From Luteibaculum oceani (GTDB lineage Bacteria; Bacteroidota; Bacteroidia; Flavobacteriales_D; Luteibaculaceae), in NCBI RefSeq assembly GCF_007995015.1, contig NZ_VORB01000001.1:310001-374000 (forward strand): a stretch of 64,000 nucleotides of DNA. The letters are read 5' to 3'. Positions 52,131 to 61,122 of the stretch are shown piece by piece (positions within the stretch are counted from its first letter, which is position 1; the number at the start of each line of letters is the position of its first letter). Made by a program: the position numbers and the translations under genes. The notes beneath the pieces were generated by a model. That model made no database searches. It saw only the letters and a program-made list of their open reading frames with translations, and was not told where the DNA came from.

Positions 52131-55100
52131 ATGAAAAATTACCTGCCACTAATTTTTCTATCGCTTTTTTCGCTAAGCACCGTAAATGCTCAGTTTTACG
52201 ACGATTTTAGTGATGGAAATTTTACATCCAACCCGTCTTGGGCTGGCGAAAATACAAAATTCAATGTCCAAAACGGACGCTTGTATTTAAATGCCCCAGC
52301 AGAACGGTCAACAGCCAATCTATATCTATCTAGTTCTGTTTCAGACTCCCTGCTGTTTCATGGAGTCTTTGGTTTCGATTTTAACCCCTCATCTAGCAAC
52401 AACTGCACGGTGCACCTTCTGGCAGATCATCATAAGCCCGAATCCATGATAAATACACTGTATATGGAAATTGGTTCTAGCGCCGATGACATTAAGTTGA
52501 AAACTAAAAGTAATGAGGAGCATTTGACCCTATTGCAATCGAAGGCGGATATCCTAGACTCCAGTGTAGTCCATATTTCTATCGATATATCTCTTGTTGG
52601 AGGTCTCCTATCCATGACCATACGAAATGCTCTGAATGAGGTGTTAATGGACGATACTATTGATTTTAATCTCGATTTCCAACCATGGTTTTTTGTCCTA
52701 GAGCCCAATTACACCTCAACTCGATCTGATAAATTTTGGTTCGATAACTTAAGTCTATCCGGCCTCAGGGAACAGATAGCCCCAAAAGTAGACTCGGCAA
52801 TAGCTCGTGGGTTAAATAGCATAGCCCTTTTCCTGAGTGAAGAAGTCTCTCACGATTACGATAAAAGCGAATTTAATGTAGAAGGAAGGGTACCCGACTC
52901 CATAGTTGGTGAGGCCGATAGCATCCTTTTATTCTGGACTGCTTCCTTCGCCAATAATTCAACCCAACTTTTATCCTATCCCTCCTTTTCGGATAAGTTG
53001 GGAAATTCATCCTTGTCCAGTTCCCTACCCATTCATTTTCTGGTTGGATTTTCACCAAAGCCTCTGGAGCTAATCATCTCGGAATTAATGATAGACCCCT
53101 CTCCATCAGTTGGTCTGCCAGAGACCGAATACATTGAGCTGTTTAATACATCGAACCAATACATTTCGAGCGACAGCTTTACTTTGTATCTCAATGAGAA
53201 AGTTATTCCCCTCCCCCATTTTCTGATTGCGCCAGAAACATACCTTCTTCTAATACCTCCAGGGGAAACAACACTGGACTCCATTTCGAACGCAGTAAGA
53301 ACCAATTCCACTTTTCAATTACCCAACCAAAGTGCTGTAGTAAGTATTATTCACCACCAGGATATGGTGGATTCTCTTGCATATAACGCTAATTGGTTTC
53401 TACCGGTTGAGAAAAATAATGGTGGGTGGAGTTTAGAAATCATAAACCCTGGAGGAAAATGCCTTGGCTCCAATAACTACCGATTTTCAGAAAGCGAAGT
53501 AGGTGGAACCCCGGGTATGGAAAACTCCATTTTCGAGCCCAATTTTATGGGTCCTAAAAATCGTGTGGAAAAGGTGGTTGTTACTTCGAATTCGATTAGA
53601 ATACACTTAAATTTTGAGGTAGATAGCACTACCCTTAGCACGGGTACCATTAACCTACTTAATAGGCAGGTAAAAGAGGTAACGATTTTATCCAAAAGCA
53701 TTGAACTTCAAATGCAAAAGGCATATTCAGCTGGAGAGCAAGACCAAATTATTATTGCTGGTTTCGAAAACTGTATGGGGCAAAAGCTAGACACTACAAT
53801 GTCCATCTTCTGGGCCCCCTCACCATCCAGTGGCGAGATTATTATTAGCGAAATAATGTTCGATCCAAGCCCAAACATTTATCTGGAAGAAACCGAATAT
53901 TTAGAGCTCCTAAATCCCAGTTTATTTCCAATAAACCTTTATGGAACGGCAATTCTTGGTGATACAATTTGGGAGAACCTGCTACTGGAACCTGGGAGTA
54001 CTTTAGTCCTGCATTCCAATCAAAACCCACCCCCGTTGGAAGGGTTATTTGCCCGAGCCATGAACTGGTCTCCCATCCTTTTAACGAACAGCGGCAAAGA
54101 GATCTATATATCCAATAACATAGGCGACACCTTATTTGCACTCTCCTACTCACCCTCAATGCATAGCACTGTTGATGCCGTAGAAGGAGGAGTAAGTCTT
54201 GAATTGAGACAATCCCAACTGGTCTGCCTTCAGGCGGAATCCAACTGGATGTCAAGCGCCAATTACAGAGGGGGAAGCCCAGGAGAATTTAGGGAACAAC
54301 TGATAAAAGAAAACAAAAAGGACCTGGCCCTTAAGTTTATTGAAAGAACCGAAGAAGGGATACAACTCCATTTTTCAAAAGCTATTAATCCAAATAAGGT
54401 CATTTTTCACGAAGAGCAACCATGGTTGGTAATCAACAGCCTATCCCCAGAAAACCTCCAGCTAGCCGGTAATGTGGAGACCAACATAAACATCACCGTA
54501 TTTTCATGCGAGGATGATAAACCGCTACACATTTATAAGGTGATTGAAAATATCTCGGATGGAGAGGGATTGATTATTAATGAAGTCCTATTCAATTCTA
54601 CCAAAGACGAATGCCCTGAATACATAGAGTTGTACAACAATGGCAATTTATCTGTAGACCTTAGCGGCATCGCAATAGAATTCAACGGTTCTGGAAAATT
54701 TCTTCCGCTTTCTGAGCAAAGCATTTACCTAGAACCCGACTCATTTTTTATCATTAGCAATTGGGGAAAAGACTACGCTTCCTGTTTCCCAAATTACAAT
54801 CCGCTTGCGTTTTTAATGCCGTGGAATCATCCACAGCTGAATAATAGCGAGGGATCCATTTCGCTATACTCTTTAACTAACAACGAACTAATAGATAGGC
54901 TAGAGTATAATGCGGACATGCATTTTTCAGGACTATCGGATGTAAGCAACGTTGCTTTGGAAAGGATCAACCCCAACATTGCACAAAATCCAAACAACTG
55001 GACTTCCGCTGGAAGTCTAAATAACTTTGGAACACCCGGACGCTTAAACTCTCAATATTTAGCTGAAAGTTCTGGAATTCAGGTTAAAATCACTCCAGAG

Positions 55101-55367
55101 GTTATTTCCCCCAATGGTGATGGAATGGATGATATTGTCGCCATTGAACTCGAAAATGGATCAGATTTAGTTAGCATTGAAATATACAATGCGCAAGGCA
55201 TCAGAAAAACCCAATTAACGAATAACCGATTATTGGGAAGTAAAGCTGTCCTTTACTGGGATGGAACCGATGATAATGGAGTACGAGTAAATTCGGGTAT
55301 TTACCTTGTGGCAATTCGCAGCGCTGGTAGCCAAAAAAGTCAATTCGCCAGCATAACCGTTCACTAA
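52131..55367 (+). CDS. Large secreted protein with three lamin-tail domains
   Basis: 1078 residues. Signal peptide (1-20, ending VNAQ) and an N-terminal beta-sandwich (about 22-205, FYDDFSDGNF opening), then three LTD (lamin-tail) modules starting near 320, 580 and 820. Each module opens with 'ii-E-x-m/l-f-d/n-s...E-YiEL-y/f-N', and shorter Ig-like linkers with 'I.L.F' pairs lie between. The C-terminus has SPNGDGMDD and ends YWDGTDDNGVRVNSGIYLV, a FlgD-like/type-B-like T9SS sorting domain. Surface-exposed, possibly adhesive or nuclease-associated as other LTD proteins are; no catalytic motif is visible. Proteins of this plan are widespread in Bacteroidota. Confidence 0.88.
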   Translation: MKNYLPLIFLSLFSLSTVNAQFYDDFSDGNFTSNPSWAGENTKFNVQNGRLYLNAPAERSTANLYLSSSVSDSLLFHGVFGFDFNPSSSNNCTVHLLADHHKPESMINTLYMEIGSSADDIKLKTKSNEEHLTLLQSKADILDSSVVHISIDISLVGGLLSMTIRNALNEVLMDDTIDFNLDFQPWFFVLEPNYTSTRSDKFWFDNLSLSGLREQIAPKVDSAIARGLNSIALFLSEEVSHDYDKSEFNVEGRVPDSIVGEADSILLFWTASFANNSTQLLSYPSFSDKLGNSSLSSSLPIHFLVGFSPKPLELIISELMIDPSPSVGLPETEYIELFNTSNQYISSDSFTLYLNEKVIPLPHFLIAPETYLLLIPPGETTLDSISNAVRTNSTFQLPNQSAVVSIIHHQDMVDSLAYNANWFLPVEKNNGGWSLEIINPGGKCLGSNNYRFSESEVGGTPGMENSIFEPNFMGPKNRVEKVVVTSNSIRIHLNFEVDSTTLSTGTINLLNRQVKEVTILSKSIELQMQKAYSAGEQDQIIIAGFENCMGQKLDTTMSIFWAPSPSSGEIIISEIMFDPSPNIYLEETEYLELLNPSLFPINLYGTAILGDTIWENLLLEPGSTLVLHSNQNPPPLEGLFARAMNWSPILLTNSGKEIYISNNIGDTLFALSYSPSMHSTVDAVEGGVSLELRQSQLVCLQAESNWMSSANYRGGSPGEFREQLIKENKKDLALKFIERTEEGIQLHFSKAINPNKVIFHEEQPWLVINSLSPENLQLAGNVETNINITVFSCEDDKPLHIYKVIENISDGEGLIINEVLFNSTKDECPEYIELYNNGNLSVDLSGIAIEFNGSGKFLPLSEQSIYLEPDSFFIISNWGKDYASCFPNYNPLAFLMPWNHPQLNNSEGSISLYSLTNNELIDRLEYNADMHFSGLSDVSNVALERINPNIAQNPNNWTSAGSLNNFGTPGRLNSQYLAESSGIQVKITPEVISPNGDGMDDIVAIELENGSDLVSIEIYNAQGIRKTQLTNNRLLGSKAVLYWDGTDDNGVRVNSGIYLVAIRSAGSQKSQFASITVH

Positions 55368-55713
55368 GCGAAAATATAATTTGGAAAATGGGAGGTGATT
55401 TAGAATAAATCAACATTGATGCGGCCATTAGTAAAAATACACCAGCTTTTTTCTCGAACAATTATACTATTTCATTAGAAATTTGGCTAATTAATAAGGA
55501 TGGCAGAACAAAGCTCCCTTTAATTCGCAAACCTTTTCCTTCCCATAAACACCTGATCTACAGAAATATAAAAACAAAAAAAGGTGAGAAACCTTAATGT
55601 TTTCTCACCTTTCCTTTACCTGAAGTTAAACCTTAACTTTACCTGAAATCAAATTTAGTATAATAGAATAAGGCTCCAAACAAAAACTAACTACCGGTTA
55701 GAAATTTTCTAGT
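55368..55713. other. 346-nt gene-free spacer between convergent genes
   Basis: AT-rich spacer. It holds the terminator at 55580-55612 and, just after it, a direct repeat CTTTACCTGAA at 55614-55624 and 55637-55647 bracketing a small palindrome AAGTTAA-ACC-TTAACTT (55623-55639). The first 200 nt show no convincing gene, promoter or RNA. The direct repeat could be a remnant of local slippage. Confidence 0.5.
55580..55612. terminator. Bidirectional intrinsic terminator
   Basis: AAAGGTGAGAAA, 9-nt loop CCTTAATGT, TTTCTCACCTTT: a 12-bp perfect stem with A-rich left and T-rich right flanks. Serves the lamin-tail gene (+) and probably the carotenoid operon (-). Confidence 0.85.
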
Positions 55714-56400
55714 CTATTGTTGTTTTCCTGAATTGCGATCAAATAGAAAAACTATAAAGCCCTGGAGGCTAAGAGAATAAAAATGGTCGTCTAACGGAAT
55801 GGTAAAAACTCGAATTCCTAAGTTTTCAAAATCATTATACCAAACCACCTGTTCCTGAATGAATGCACCAGTAAGCAAGCCATTAACAAGATAAAACGGA
55901 AGTAGGCAAAGCCCGTAGGACAATAGAAACCTTGGAAAACCATCCCAGCGATACGCATATTGTACGAGCAAAAAAAGCCCCGCACTTGTAAAGGCTGTTC
56001 CCGAGTATATTCTATCCCACGTTAATACACCTATAGCTAGGCAAACTATTCCCAAAACCAGACCTGTGCCATTCCATTTCTTGGAACGCAAATGGGTCCG
56101 TTTAAAATAACCCAAAGCGAAATATGTAAACGTGCAGGAAAATGGAATGCAAAAGAAAAACAATATTTCTTCTATCGGCAGATTCGCCAAATAATAACCC
56201 GAAAGATACGTGTCATTGAAGCCCCATACACCGATCTTAGTAAAATAGATATCCCAAAGGATAAAAATGATGGCAACTGGGGTACAAGCTTTAAAGAAAG
56301 TAATCCACTTTCGGGCAAACGGATATGCCGGAAAAAAGGATGCAACGAGGGGGATACTAATAGTTGCAATATTTATAAGGAGATAAGTGTAACTACCCAC
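55714..56400 (-). CDS. crtY: Lycopene cyclase, fused CrtYc-Yd (CarR-like) type
   Basis: 228 residues with about seven membrane helices. Two homologous halves, each with the acidic cyclase motif: LPIEEILFFF in the first and IPLDDHFYSL in the second. This is the small integral-membrane beta-cyclase fused from CrtYc and CrtYd units, unrelated to flavoprotein CrtY/CrtL. It converts lycopene to beta-carotene. Last gene of the operon, 4 nt after crtZ. Confidence 0.9.
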   Translation of the reverse strand: MGSYTYLLINIATISIPLVASFFPAYPFARKWITFFKACTPVAIIFILWDIYFTKIGVWGFNDTYLSGYYLANLPIEEILFFFCIPFSCTFTYFALGYFKRTHLRSKKWNGTGLVLGIVCLAIGVLTWDRIYSGTAFTSAGLFLLVQYAYRWDGFPRFLLSYGLCLLPFYLVNGLLTGAFIQEQVVWYNDFENLGIRVFTIPLDDHFYSLSLQGFIVFLFDRNSGKQQ

Positions 56401-56404
56401 GCCT

Positions 56405-56863
56405 TTATTGAGATAGCGATTTTTTGGCCTCTTTGTAATATTTAAAGGGCACTATCAACATTCCAAAACACTCACCTTTTTCCTTTCCAAGATGTTTGTG
56501 ATGCACCTTGTGCGCTTTTCTAATGGCCTTAAAATAGGGATGGTTTGACCTTCTCAACCATTTAAACCTTTGGTGTATAAAAATGTCGTGAACTAAGAAA
56601 TAGCAGATTCCATAGAAAAGTATCCCCAAGCCAATAAAAAACCTGTAATCCCATTGGTTGTTAGCCCCAATAAACATGAGGATTGTTGAAGGAATAGCAA
56701 AGATTAAGAAGAAGGCATCGTTTTTCTCGAAAAAGCCGGGCTCCGTTTGATGGTGATCTTTGTGTAAAATCCACAAAAATCCATGCATCACAAATTTATG
56801 GGTAAACCAGGCCATAAATTCCATGAAAAAAAAGGTCGCTATAACTATTGCTGTCATCAACAT
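56405..56863 (-). CDS. crtZ: Beta-carotene 3-hydroxylase
   Basis: 152 residues, fatty-acid-hydroxylase superfamily with four membrane segments and the full di-iron histidine set: H22-x4-H27, H34-x2-H37-H38, H92-x4-H97, H118-x2-H121-H122. Hydroxylates both rings of beta-carotene to give zeaxanthin. Because no ketolase (CrtW) or 2-hydroxylase is present in the operon, zeaxanthin is the predicted end product of these genes alone. Confidence 0.95.
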   Translation of the reverse strand: MLMTAIVIATFFFMEFMAWFTHKFVMHGFLWILHKDHHQTEPGFFEKNDAFFLIFAIPSTILMFIGANNQWDYRFFIGLGILFYGICYFLVHDIFIHQRFKWLRRSNHPYFKAIRKAHKVHHKHLGKEKGECFGMLIVPFKYYKEAKKSLSQ

Positions 56864-56880
56864 AACTCCAAATTTCTTAA

Positions 56881-58191
56881 TTATTCTCCACTCAAAGCCT
56901 TTTTATAAACTTCAATTGCCTTTTTTCTGGATTCTTTTATATCCACAATGGGTTTTTTCGGGTAGCTATCCTTTCCCATGTCTTTTACCCATTTTCTAAT
57001 GTAAGTACCCCTTGGGTCGAACTTTTCTGCCTGGGTTAGGGGATTGAAAACTCTAAAATAGGGCGCTGCGTCGGTACCCGAACCGGCAGCCCACTGCCAT
57101 CCCCCATTATTTGCTGCAAGGTCGAAGTCTAATAATTTCTCTGCAAAGTATGCCTCACCCCATCGCCAATCTATGAGCAAGTTTTTTGTCAGGAAGCTTG
57201 CTACTATCATTCTAACTCTGTTGTGCATATATCCAGTTTCGTTTAGCTCTCGCATACCTGCGTCTACTATCGGAACGCCAGTTTTACCCTCACACCAGGC
57301 TTTAAAATAATCTTCATTATTTGACCATGGTATCTGGTCGTATTGCGGACGAAAACTTCCGTTTACCACATGCGGAAAATGGTGAAGAATTTGCTGATAA
57401 AAATCTCTCCAGGCCAATTCACTTAAAAAGATTTCTGCACCTTCTTCTTGCGCCTGTTGTACCAGTTTCCGAATACTTATTGTTCCAAAGCGTAAATGCA
57501 CAGATAATCTACTGGTGCCGGCTTTGGCTGGATAGTCCCTTATTTCCTCATAATGATTTAGTATATCACTACTAACCTCTTTGTTGGGCAAGGGTACATC
57601 CTGATTACTAAAGCCTAATGACTCTATGTTAGGCAACTTATATTCGACCTTCGCTAAGTGGTTTAACCTATCCGAAACATTAAAACTGTAGGCTCCATCC
57701 TTTTCAAGCCTTTCCTTCCATTTTCTAAAGTAGGGTGTGAAAACTGTGTAGGGCCTATTATCACTGCTTTTTAATATGTCGTCTTTAGCCCAAATCACTT
57801 GATCCTTTTCTGCTTGGAAAGCAATACCATTCTCGGCTAAGATTGCCTCTATTTTTTCGTCTCGGTTCTTGGCGTAAGGCTCGTAATCTTCATTTGTAAA
57901 AACCTTTTTTAGCTCTGGGAACTCGCTAAGCACCTTATTTTGAAAAACTTCCACAGGATCCCCATGGTAAACTTTTAAAGATGCTCCAGCCTTTTGGTAG
58001 GCTTTGTTCAGGTCTTCTATAAAATCGTATATCACCGAGACTCTTCGATCAGATTTTGGAAGTTCCTCCAGAATACAGCTGTCGAAAATAAAAATGGGTT
58101 GTACCTCTTGGAATTCTGTCAAGGCCTGAAACAATCCCGCATTATCATCAATTCTTAAGTCTCTTCTATGCCAAAAAATTGCATTAGCCAT
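56881..58191 (-). CDS. phr: Deoxyribodipyrimidine photolyase (cryptochrome/photolyase family)
   Basis: 436 residues from ATG 58191 (MANAIFWHRRDLRIDDN), the standard photolyase opening; nine extra codons upstream are possible. The N-terminal alpha/beta antenna domain (about 1-130) is followed by the helical FAD domain with TSRLSVHLRFGTIS, ELAWRDFYQQ, PIVDAGMREL, HNRVRMIVASF and the ANNGGWQWAAG-TD-AAPYFR block of class I CPD photolyases. The Trp electron-transfer chain positions (W in GWQWAAG and WRW) are occupied. Repairs UV-induced pyrimidine dimers with blue light. Starts 8 nt inside the end of idi and so is coexpressed with pigment synthesis. Confidence 0.94.
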   Translation of the reverse strand: MANAIFWHRRDLRIDDNAGLFQALTEFQEVQPIFIFDSCILEELPKSDRRVSVIYDFIEDLNKAYQKAGASLKVYHGDPVEVFQNKVLSEFPELKKVFTNEDYEPYAKNRDEKIEAILAENGIAFQAEKDQVIWAKDDILKSSDNRPYTVFTPYFRKWKERLEKDGAYSFNVSDRLNHLAKVEYKLPNIESLGFSNQDVPLPNKEVSSDILNHYEEIRDYPAKAGTSRLSVHLRFGTISIRKLVQQAQEEGAEIFLSELAWRDFYQQILHHFPHVVNGSFRPQYDQIPWSNNEDYFKAWCEGKTGVPIVDAGMRELNETGYMHNRVRMIVASFLTKNLLIDWRWGEAYFAEKLLDFDLAANNGGWQWAAGSGTDAAPYFRVFNPLTQAEKFDPRGTYIRKWVKDMGKDSYPKKPIVDIKESRKKAIEVYKKALSGE

Positions 58192-58717
58192 TGTGCTGCA
58201 AGGCTTTGTAATTCTCAATTACACGAGGTAAACAAATTAAAAACCAAGAAGTATAATCCTTGGGGTTTTCCGCAACCTCTTTTTCCAAATCCTCTACCCC
58301 GATATATTTCCAATCCATTGCCTCTTCTGGATTTAAAATTGGAGCTTCATTAAAGCTTCCGAAAAATACATGGTCGAACTCGTGTTCGCTTAAACCATTT
58401 TCGTAATCGCTTTTATAGGCAAACGAAAACTGGTGTTCTAGGTCGGCTTGTATGCCCATTTCCTCCATTAACCGTCGATTTGCTCCCTGAATAGGTGTTT
58501 CACCTGGTTTGGGATGAGAACAACAGGTATTCGTCCAAAGACCACCGCTATGGTACTTATGTTCGGCTCTTTGTTGCAGTAGCATCTCTCCTTTATCGTT
58601 AAAAAGGAAAACAGAAAAAGCGCGATGCAACATGCCCTTTTCATGGGCTTCCATTTTCTCCATTACTCCAATCTCTTCATCTTGAAGATTTACCAACACC
58701 ACAAAATCCTTACTCAC
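58184..58717 (-). CDS. idi: Isopentenyl-diphosphate delta-isomerase, type I
   Basis: 177 residues, Nudix fold. Catalytic cysteine C66 in TNTCCSHP, metal/glutamate motifs RRLMEEMG (Nudix box) and SEHEFDHVF, and the tryptophan-bearing WKYIG near the end. Interconverts IPP and DMAPP, supplying the starter for geranylgeranyl diphosphate. No GGPP synthase is encoded in the window, so that step comes from elsewhere. Sits 1 nt after crtB; its stop lies within the photolyase start. Confidence 0.95.
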   Translation of the reverse strand: MSKDFVVLVNLQDEEIGVMEKMEAHEKGMLHRAFSVFLFNDKGEMLLQQRAEHKYHSGGLWTNTCCSHPKPGETPIQGANRRLMEEMGIQADLEHQFSFAYKSDYENGLSEHEFDHVFFGSFNEAPILNPEEAMDWKYIGVEDLEKEVAENPKDYTSWFLICLPRVIENYKALQHNG

Positions 58718-58718
58718 G

Positions 58719-59561
58719 CTAAATAATATTTAATTGATGTTTAACATAAGACGATACGAATAACGCATACTTATGCTGATTTGGGATGCGTATCCTAGTC
58801 TCAAGAATCTTGTTAAACGGGGTGCTTTTAATTTTCTTGAAAAGTCGATAGTAGTATATGTATGCCATATAAACTCCAAATCTTGCTTTTTTGGGAAGCT
58901 TAAGAATGCCCTCGTATCCATGCTTGAAGTCCTTTTCTATGTCCGCAAGAATATCTTTTACCGAAGTTTCCGATGGATTATTTAAATCCAACCCAGGGAA
59001 ATAGGTTCTTCCAAGCATTTCAAAATCGTCGCCCAAATCTCTAAGGAAATTAATTTTCTGAAAAGCCGATCCTAGAGACATTGCGTTGCCCTTAAGCTTG
59101 GCATATTGCTCTTTATCTCCCTCCAAAAACACTTGCAGGCACATTAATCCCACTACCTCAGCCGAACCAAGGATGTACGTTTCGTATTCATCTTGTGTAT
59201 AATCTCGCTTCTCTAAATCCATCTCCATAGAGTTAAAGAACGTTTCTATAAGGTCTCTATCTATGTCGTATTTATTTACAGCAAACTGAAAACTGTTAAG
59301 AATAGGATTTAGACTTATACCATCTTCAATAGCTCGATAGGTATCTGCTTTAAAATCTGCTAACAGCCTTTCTTTGTTGTAATCGTGAAAGGTATCTACG
59401 ATTTCATCGGCAAAGCGAACCAGCCCATATACAGCGAAAATGGCATCTCTAATGTCCTTTCCTAAAAATCTAATTCCAAGCGAAAAGCTTGTACTGTACA
59501 TGTTGGTAGTTAGCTTACTGGTACGCAAGCATACTTTATCGTAGAGCTGTTTCATATTCAT
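58719..59561 (-). CDS. crtB: Phytoene synthase
   Basis: 280 residues, all-helical trans-isoprenyl synthase (squalene/phytoene type). The two aspartate-rich sites are D52-E-I-V-D56 and D175-L-G-D-D179, with YSTSFSLG and GRTYFP as flanking conserved blocks. Condenses two GGPP to 15-cis-phytoene. Starts 26 nt inside crtI, suggesting coupled translation. Confidence 0.95.
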   Translation of the reverse strand: MNMKQLYDKVCLRTSKLTTNMYSTSFSLGIRFLGKDIRDAIFAVYGLVRFADEIVDTFHDYNKERLLADFKADTYRAIEDGISLNPILNSFQFAVNKYDIDRDLIETFFNSMEMDLEKRDYTQDEYETYILGSAEVVGLMCLQVFLEGDKEQYAKLKGNAMSLGSAFQKINFLRDLGDDFEMLGRTYFPGLDLNNPSETSVKDILADIEKDFKHGYEGILKLPKKARFGVYMAYIYYYRLFKKIKSTPFNKILETRIRIPNQHKYALFVSSYVKHQLNII

Positions 59562-61038
59562 TTAGCTTTTCGTTGACAATCCCCGCGATAATTTCCCCAG
59601 ATATAAGGGAGGGAGGAACCCCCGGACCGGGCACAGATAATTGCCCACAATAGAACAGGTTATCCAGTTTTTTATTAATCATTTTTGGTTTTAGAATGGC
59701 GGTTTGCTTTAGGGTATTCGCCAATCCGTATGCATTACCTTTAAAGGCGTTGTAATCTTCCTTAAAGTCCTTTACCGCATAACTCTTAAATGCAGTTACG
59801 TGGTCTTTAATGTTAATCCCTGTGTGGGCTTCTAAGCGATTTACCAAAATATTAAAATAGGCCTCACGCATTGTTTCATCGTCACCCTGAAGACCGGGTG
59901 CCAAGGGTATTAAGAAAAACAAATTTTCACCCCCCTCAGGAGCTACAGCCTTATCTGTTTTGGAAGTAGCAGATAAATAAAACAGCGGATTTTCTGGCCA
60001 TGCAGGATTATCATATATCTCCTTTGCATGCTGGTTAAACGGCGCATCGAAAAACAGATTATGATGCTGTAGGTCTGGAATTTCTCTATCCAATCCGACA
60101 TAGAACAATAAAGACGAAGGCGCCATGGTTCTACTCTCCCAATATTCTTGGTTATAATTTCTAAATTTTGGTTGAAGCAAATTCTGCTCCACGTGGTGGT
60201 AATCAGCGGCAGCCACCACAGCATCTGCCTTGTGAACGAGGCCTCCTTCCAATGCTATTCCAACCGCCCTATTTTCCTCAACAACTATTTCTTTGACATT
60301 GGCTCCGGTAATAAATTTCACCCCCTGGCTTTCCGCAACAGAAACCATGGCTTCCACAATTTTGTGCATACCACCTTCTGGGTACCAAGTTCCTAGTGCT
60401 ATATCTGCATAGTTCATCAGACTGTATAGCGCTGGAGTATTTTCTGGTTTTGCCCCCAAAAAAAGAACTGGAAATTCGAGTAACTCTATGATTTTGGGAT
60501 GACTAAAATATTTGCGAACCAATTTGGAAAAGGAGGAAAACAGGTCCATTTTCAGTCCGTTTTTCACCACTTCCCAGCTTATAAATTCCATAACCGATAG
60601 ACCTGGCTTGTATACCATGTCTGACATTCCGATTTGGTATTTTTTTTGGGCGTCTTCAAGAAAGTGTTTCAATTGTTTGGATGCCCCTTTTTCATATTGA
60701 TCTAATAAGTTCCCTAGCTTCTCGGCACCTGCTGGAATATCCCAAAAGCTTTGATCCTCGAAGTAAACTCGATAGGAAGGGTCTAGTCGGATTAGGTTGT
60801 AGAAATCGGCAGGAGTTTTACCAAATGCTCGGAAAAAATGCTCAAAAACATCAGGCATCCAGTACCAACTTGGGCCCATGTCGAAGGTGAACCCGTTTAA
60901 CTGCATTTTACGTGCTCTTCCTCCTAGCTGAGCATGTTTCTCGTAGACCTCAACATCATAACCAGCTTTTGCCAGAAAGCTTGCTGCCGATAAGCCCGAA
61001 AAACCCGCGCCAATTACTATTATCTTTTTTCTTTCCAC
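59536..61038 (-). CDS. crtI: Phytoene desaturase
   Basis: 500 residues. N-terminal dinucleotide fold IVIGAGFSGLSAASFL and the E of VEVYEK bind FAD; LGGRARKMQLNGFTFDMGPSW is a hallmark block (shown here as GGRAR and FDMGPSW). The C-terminal FAD motif is VPGPGVPPSLISG. CrtI desaturates phytoene to lycopene in four steps. First gene of the six-gene operon; 84 nt separate its start from the divergent uvrC. On the minus strand TATTTTGC at about 61043-61050 is a weak -7 candidate. Confidence 0.96.
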   Translation of the reverse strand: MERKKIIVIGAGFSGLSAASFLAKAGYDVEVYEKHAQLGGRARKMQLNGFTFDMGPSWYWMPDVFEHFFRAFGKTPADFYNLIRLDPSYRVYFEDQSFWDIPAGAEKLGNLLDQYEKGASKQLKHFLEDAQKKYQIGMSDMVYKPGLSVMEFISWEVVKNGLKMDLFSSFSKLVRKYFSHPKIIELLEFPVLFLGAKPENTPALYSLMNYADIALGTWYPEGGMHKIVEAMVSVAESQGVKFITGANVKEIVVEENRAVGIALEGGLVHKADAVVAAADYHHVEQNLLQPKFRNYNQEYWESRTMAPSSLLFYVGLDREIPDLQHHNLFFDAPFNQHAKEIYDNPAWPENPLFYLSATSKTDKAVAPEGGENLFFLIPLAPGLQGDDETMREAYFNILVNRLEAHTGINIKDHVTAFKSYAVKDFKEDYNAFKGNAYGLANTLKQTAILKPKMINKKLDNLFYCGQLSVPGPGVPPSLISGEIIAGIVNEKLNEYETALR

Positions 61039-61071
61039 TAGAGCAAAATATAGAAACTAAAAACCTTTAAA

Positions 61072-61106
61072 TATGATTATTGTTTCCATCCCTAAGAATA
61101 ATCATA
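61072..61106. promoter_or_regulatory. Perfect 10-bp inverted repeat between crtI and uvrC
   Basis: TATGATTATT (61072-61081) and AATAATCATA (61097-61106) with a 15-nt spacer, in the only non-coding DNA between the divergent crt operon and uvrC. Arms and spacing are those of a dimeric regulator site. It overlaps the region where both promoters must lie. Confidence 0.5.
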
Positions 61107-61109
61107 CGT

Positions 61110-61117
61110 TATTTTTG
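61110..61117 (+). promoter_or_regulatory. Possible -7 element of uvrC
   Basis: TATTTTTG matches TAnnTTTG, but it ends only 5 nt before the ATG at 61123. If used, the message would be leaderless or nearly so. No -33 box at normal spacing. Confidence 0.35.
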
Positions 61118-61122
61118 TCCTC

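Noticed and set aside
52131-55367. Internal repeats of the lamin-tail protein as DNA-level repeats or a mobile element
   Set aside because: The similarity is at protein-domain level (three LTD modules) and diverged in DNA; no transposase or terminal repeats.
55201-55461. 86-residue minus-strand open frame at the end of the lamin-tail gene
   Set aside because: It overlaps the conserved sorting domain of the plus-strand gene and has no family features.
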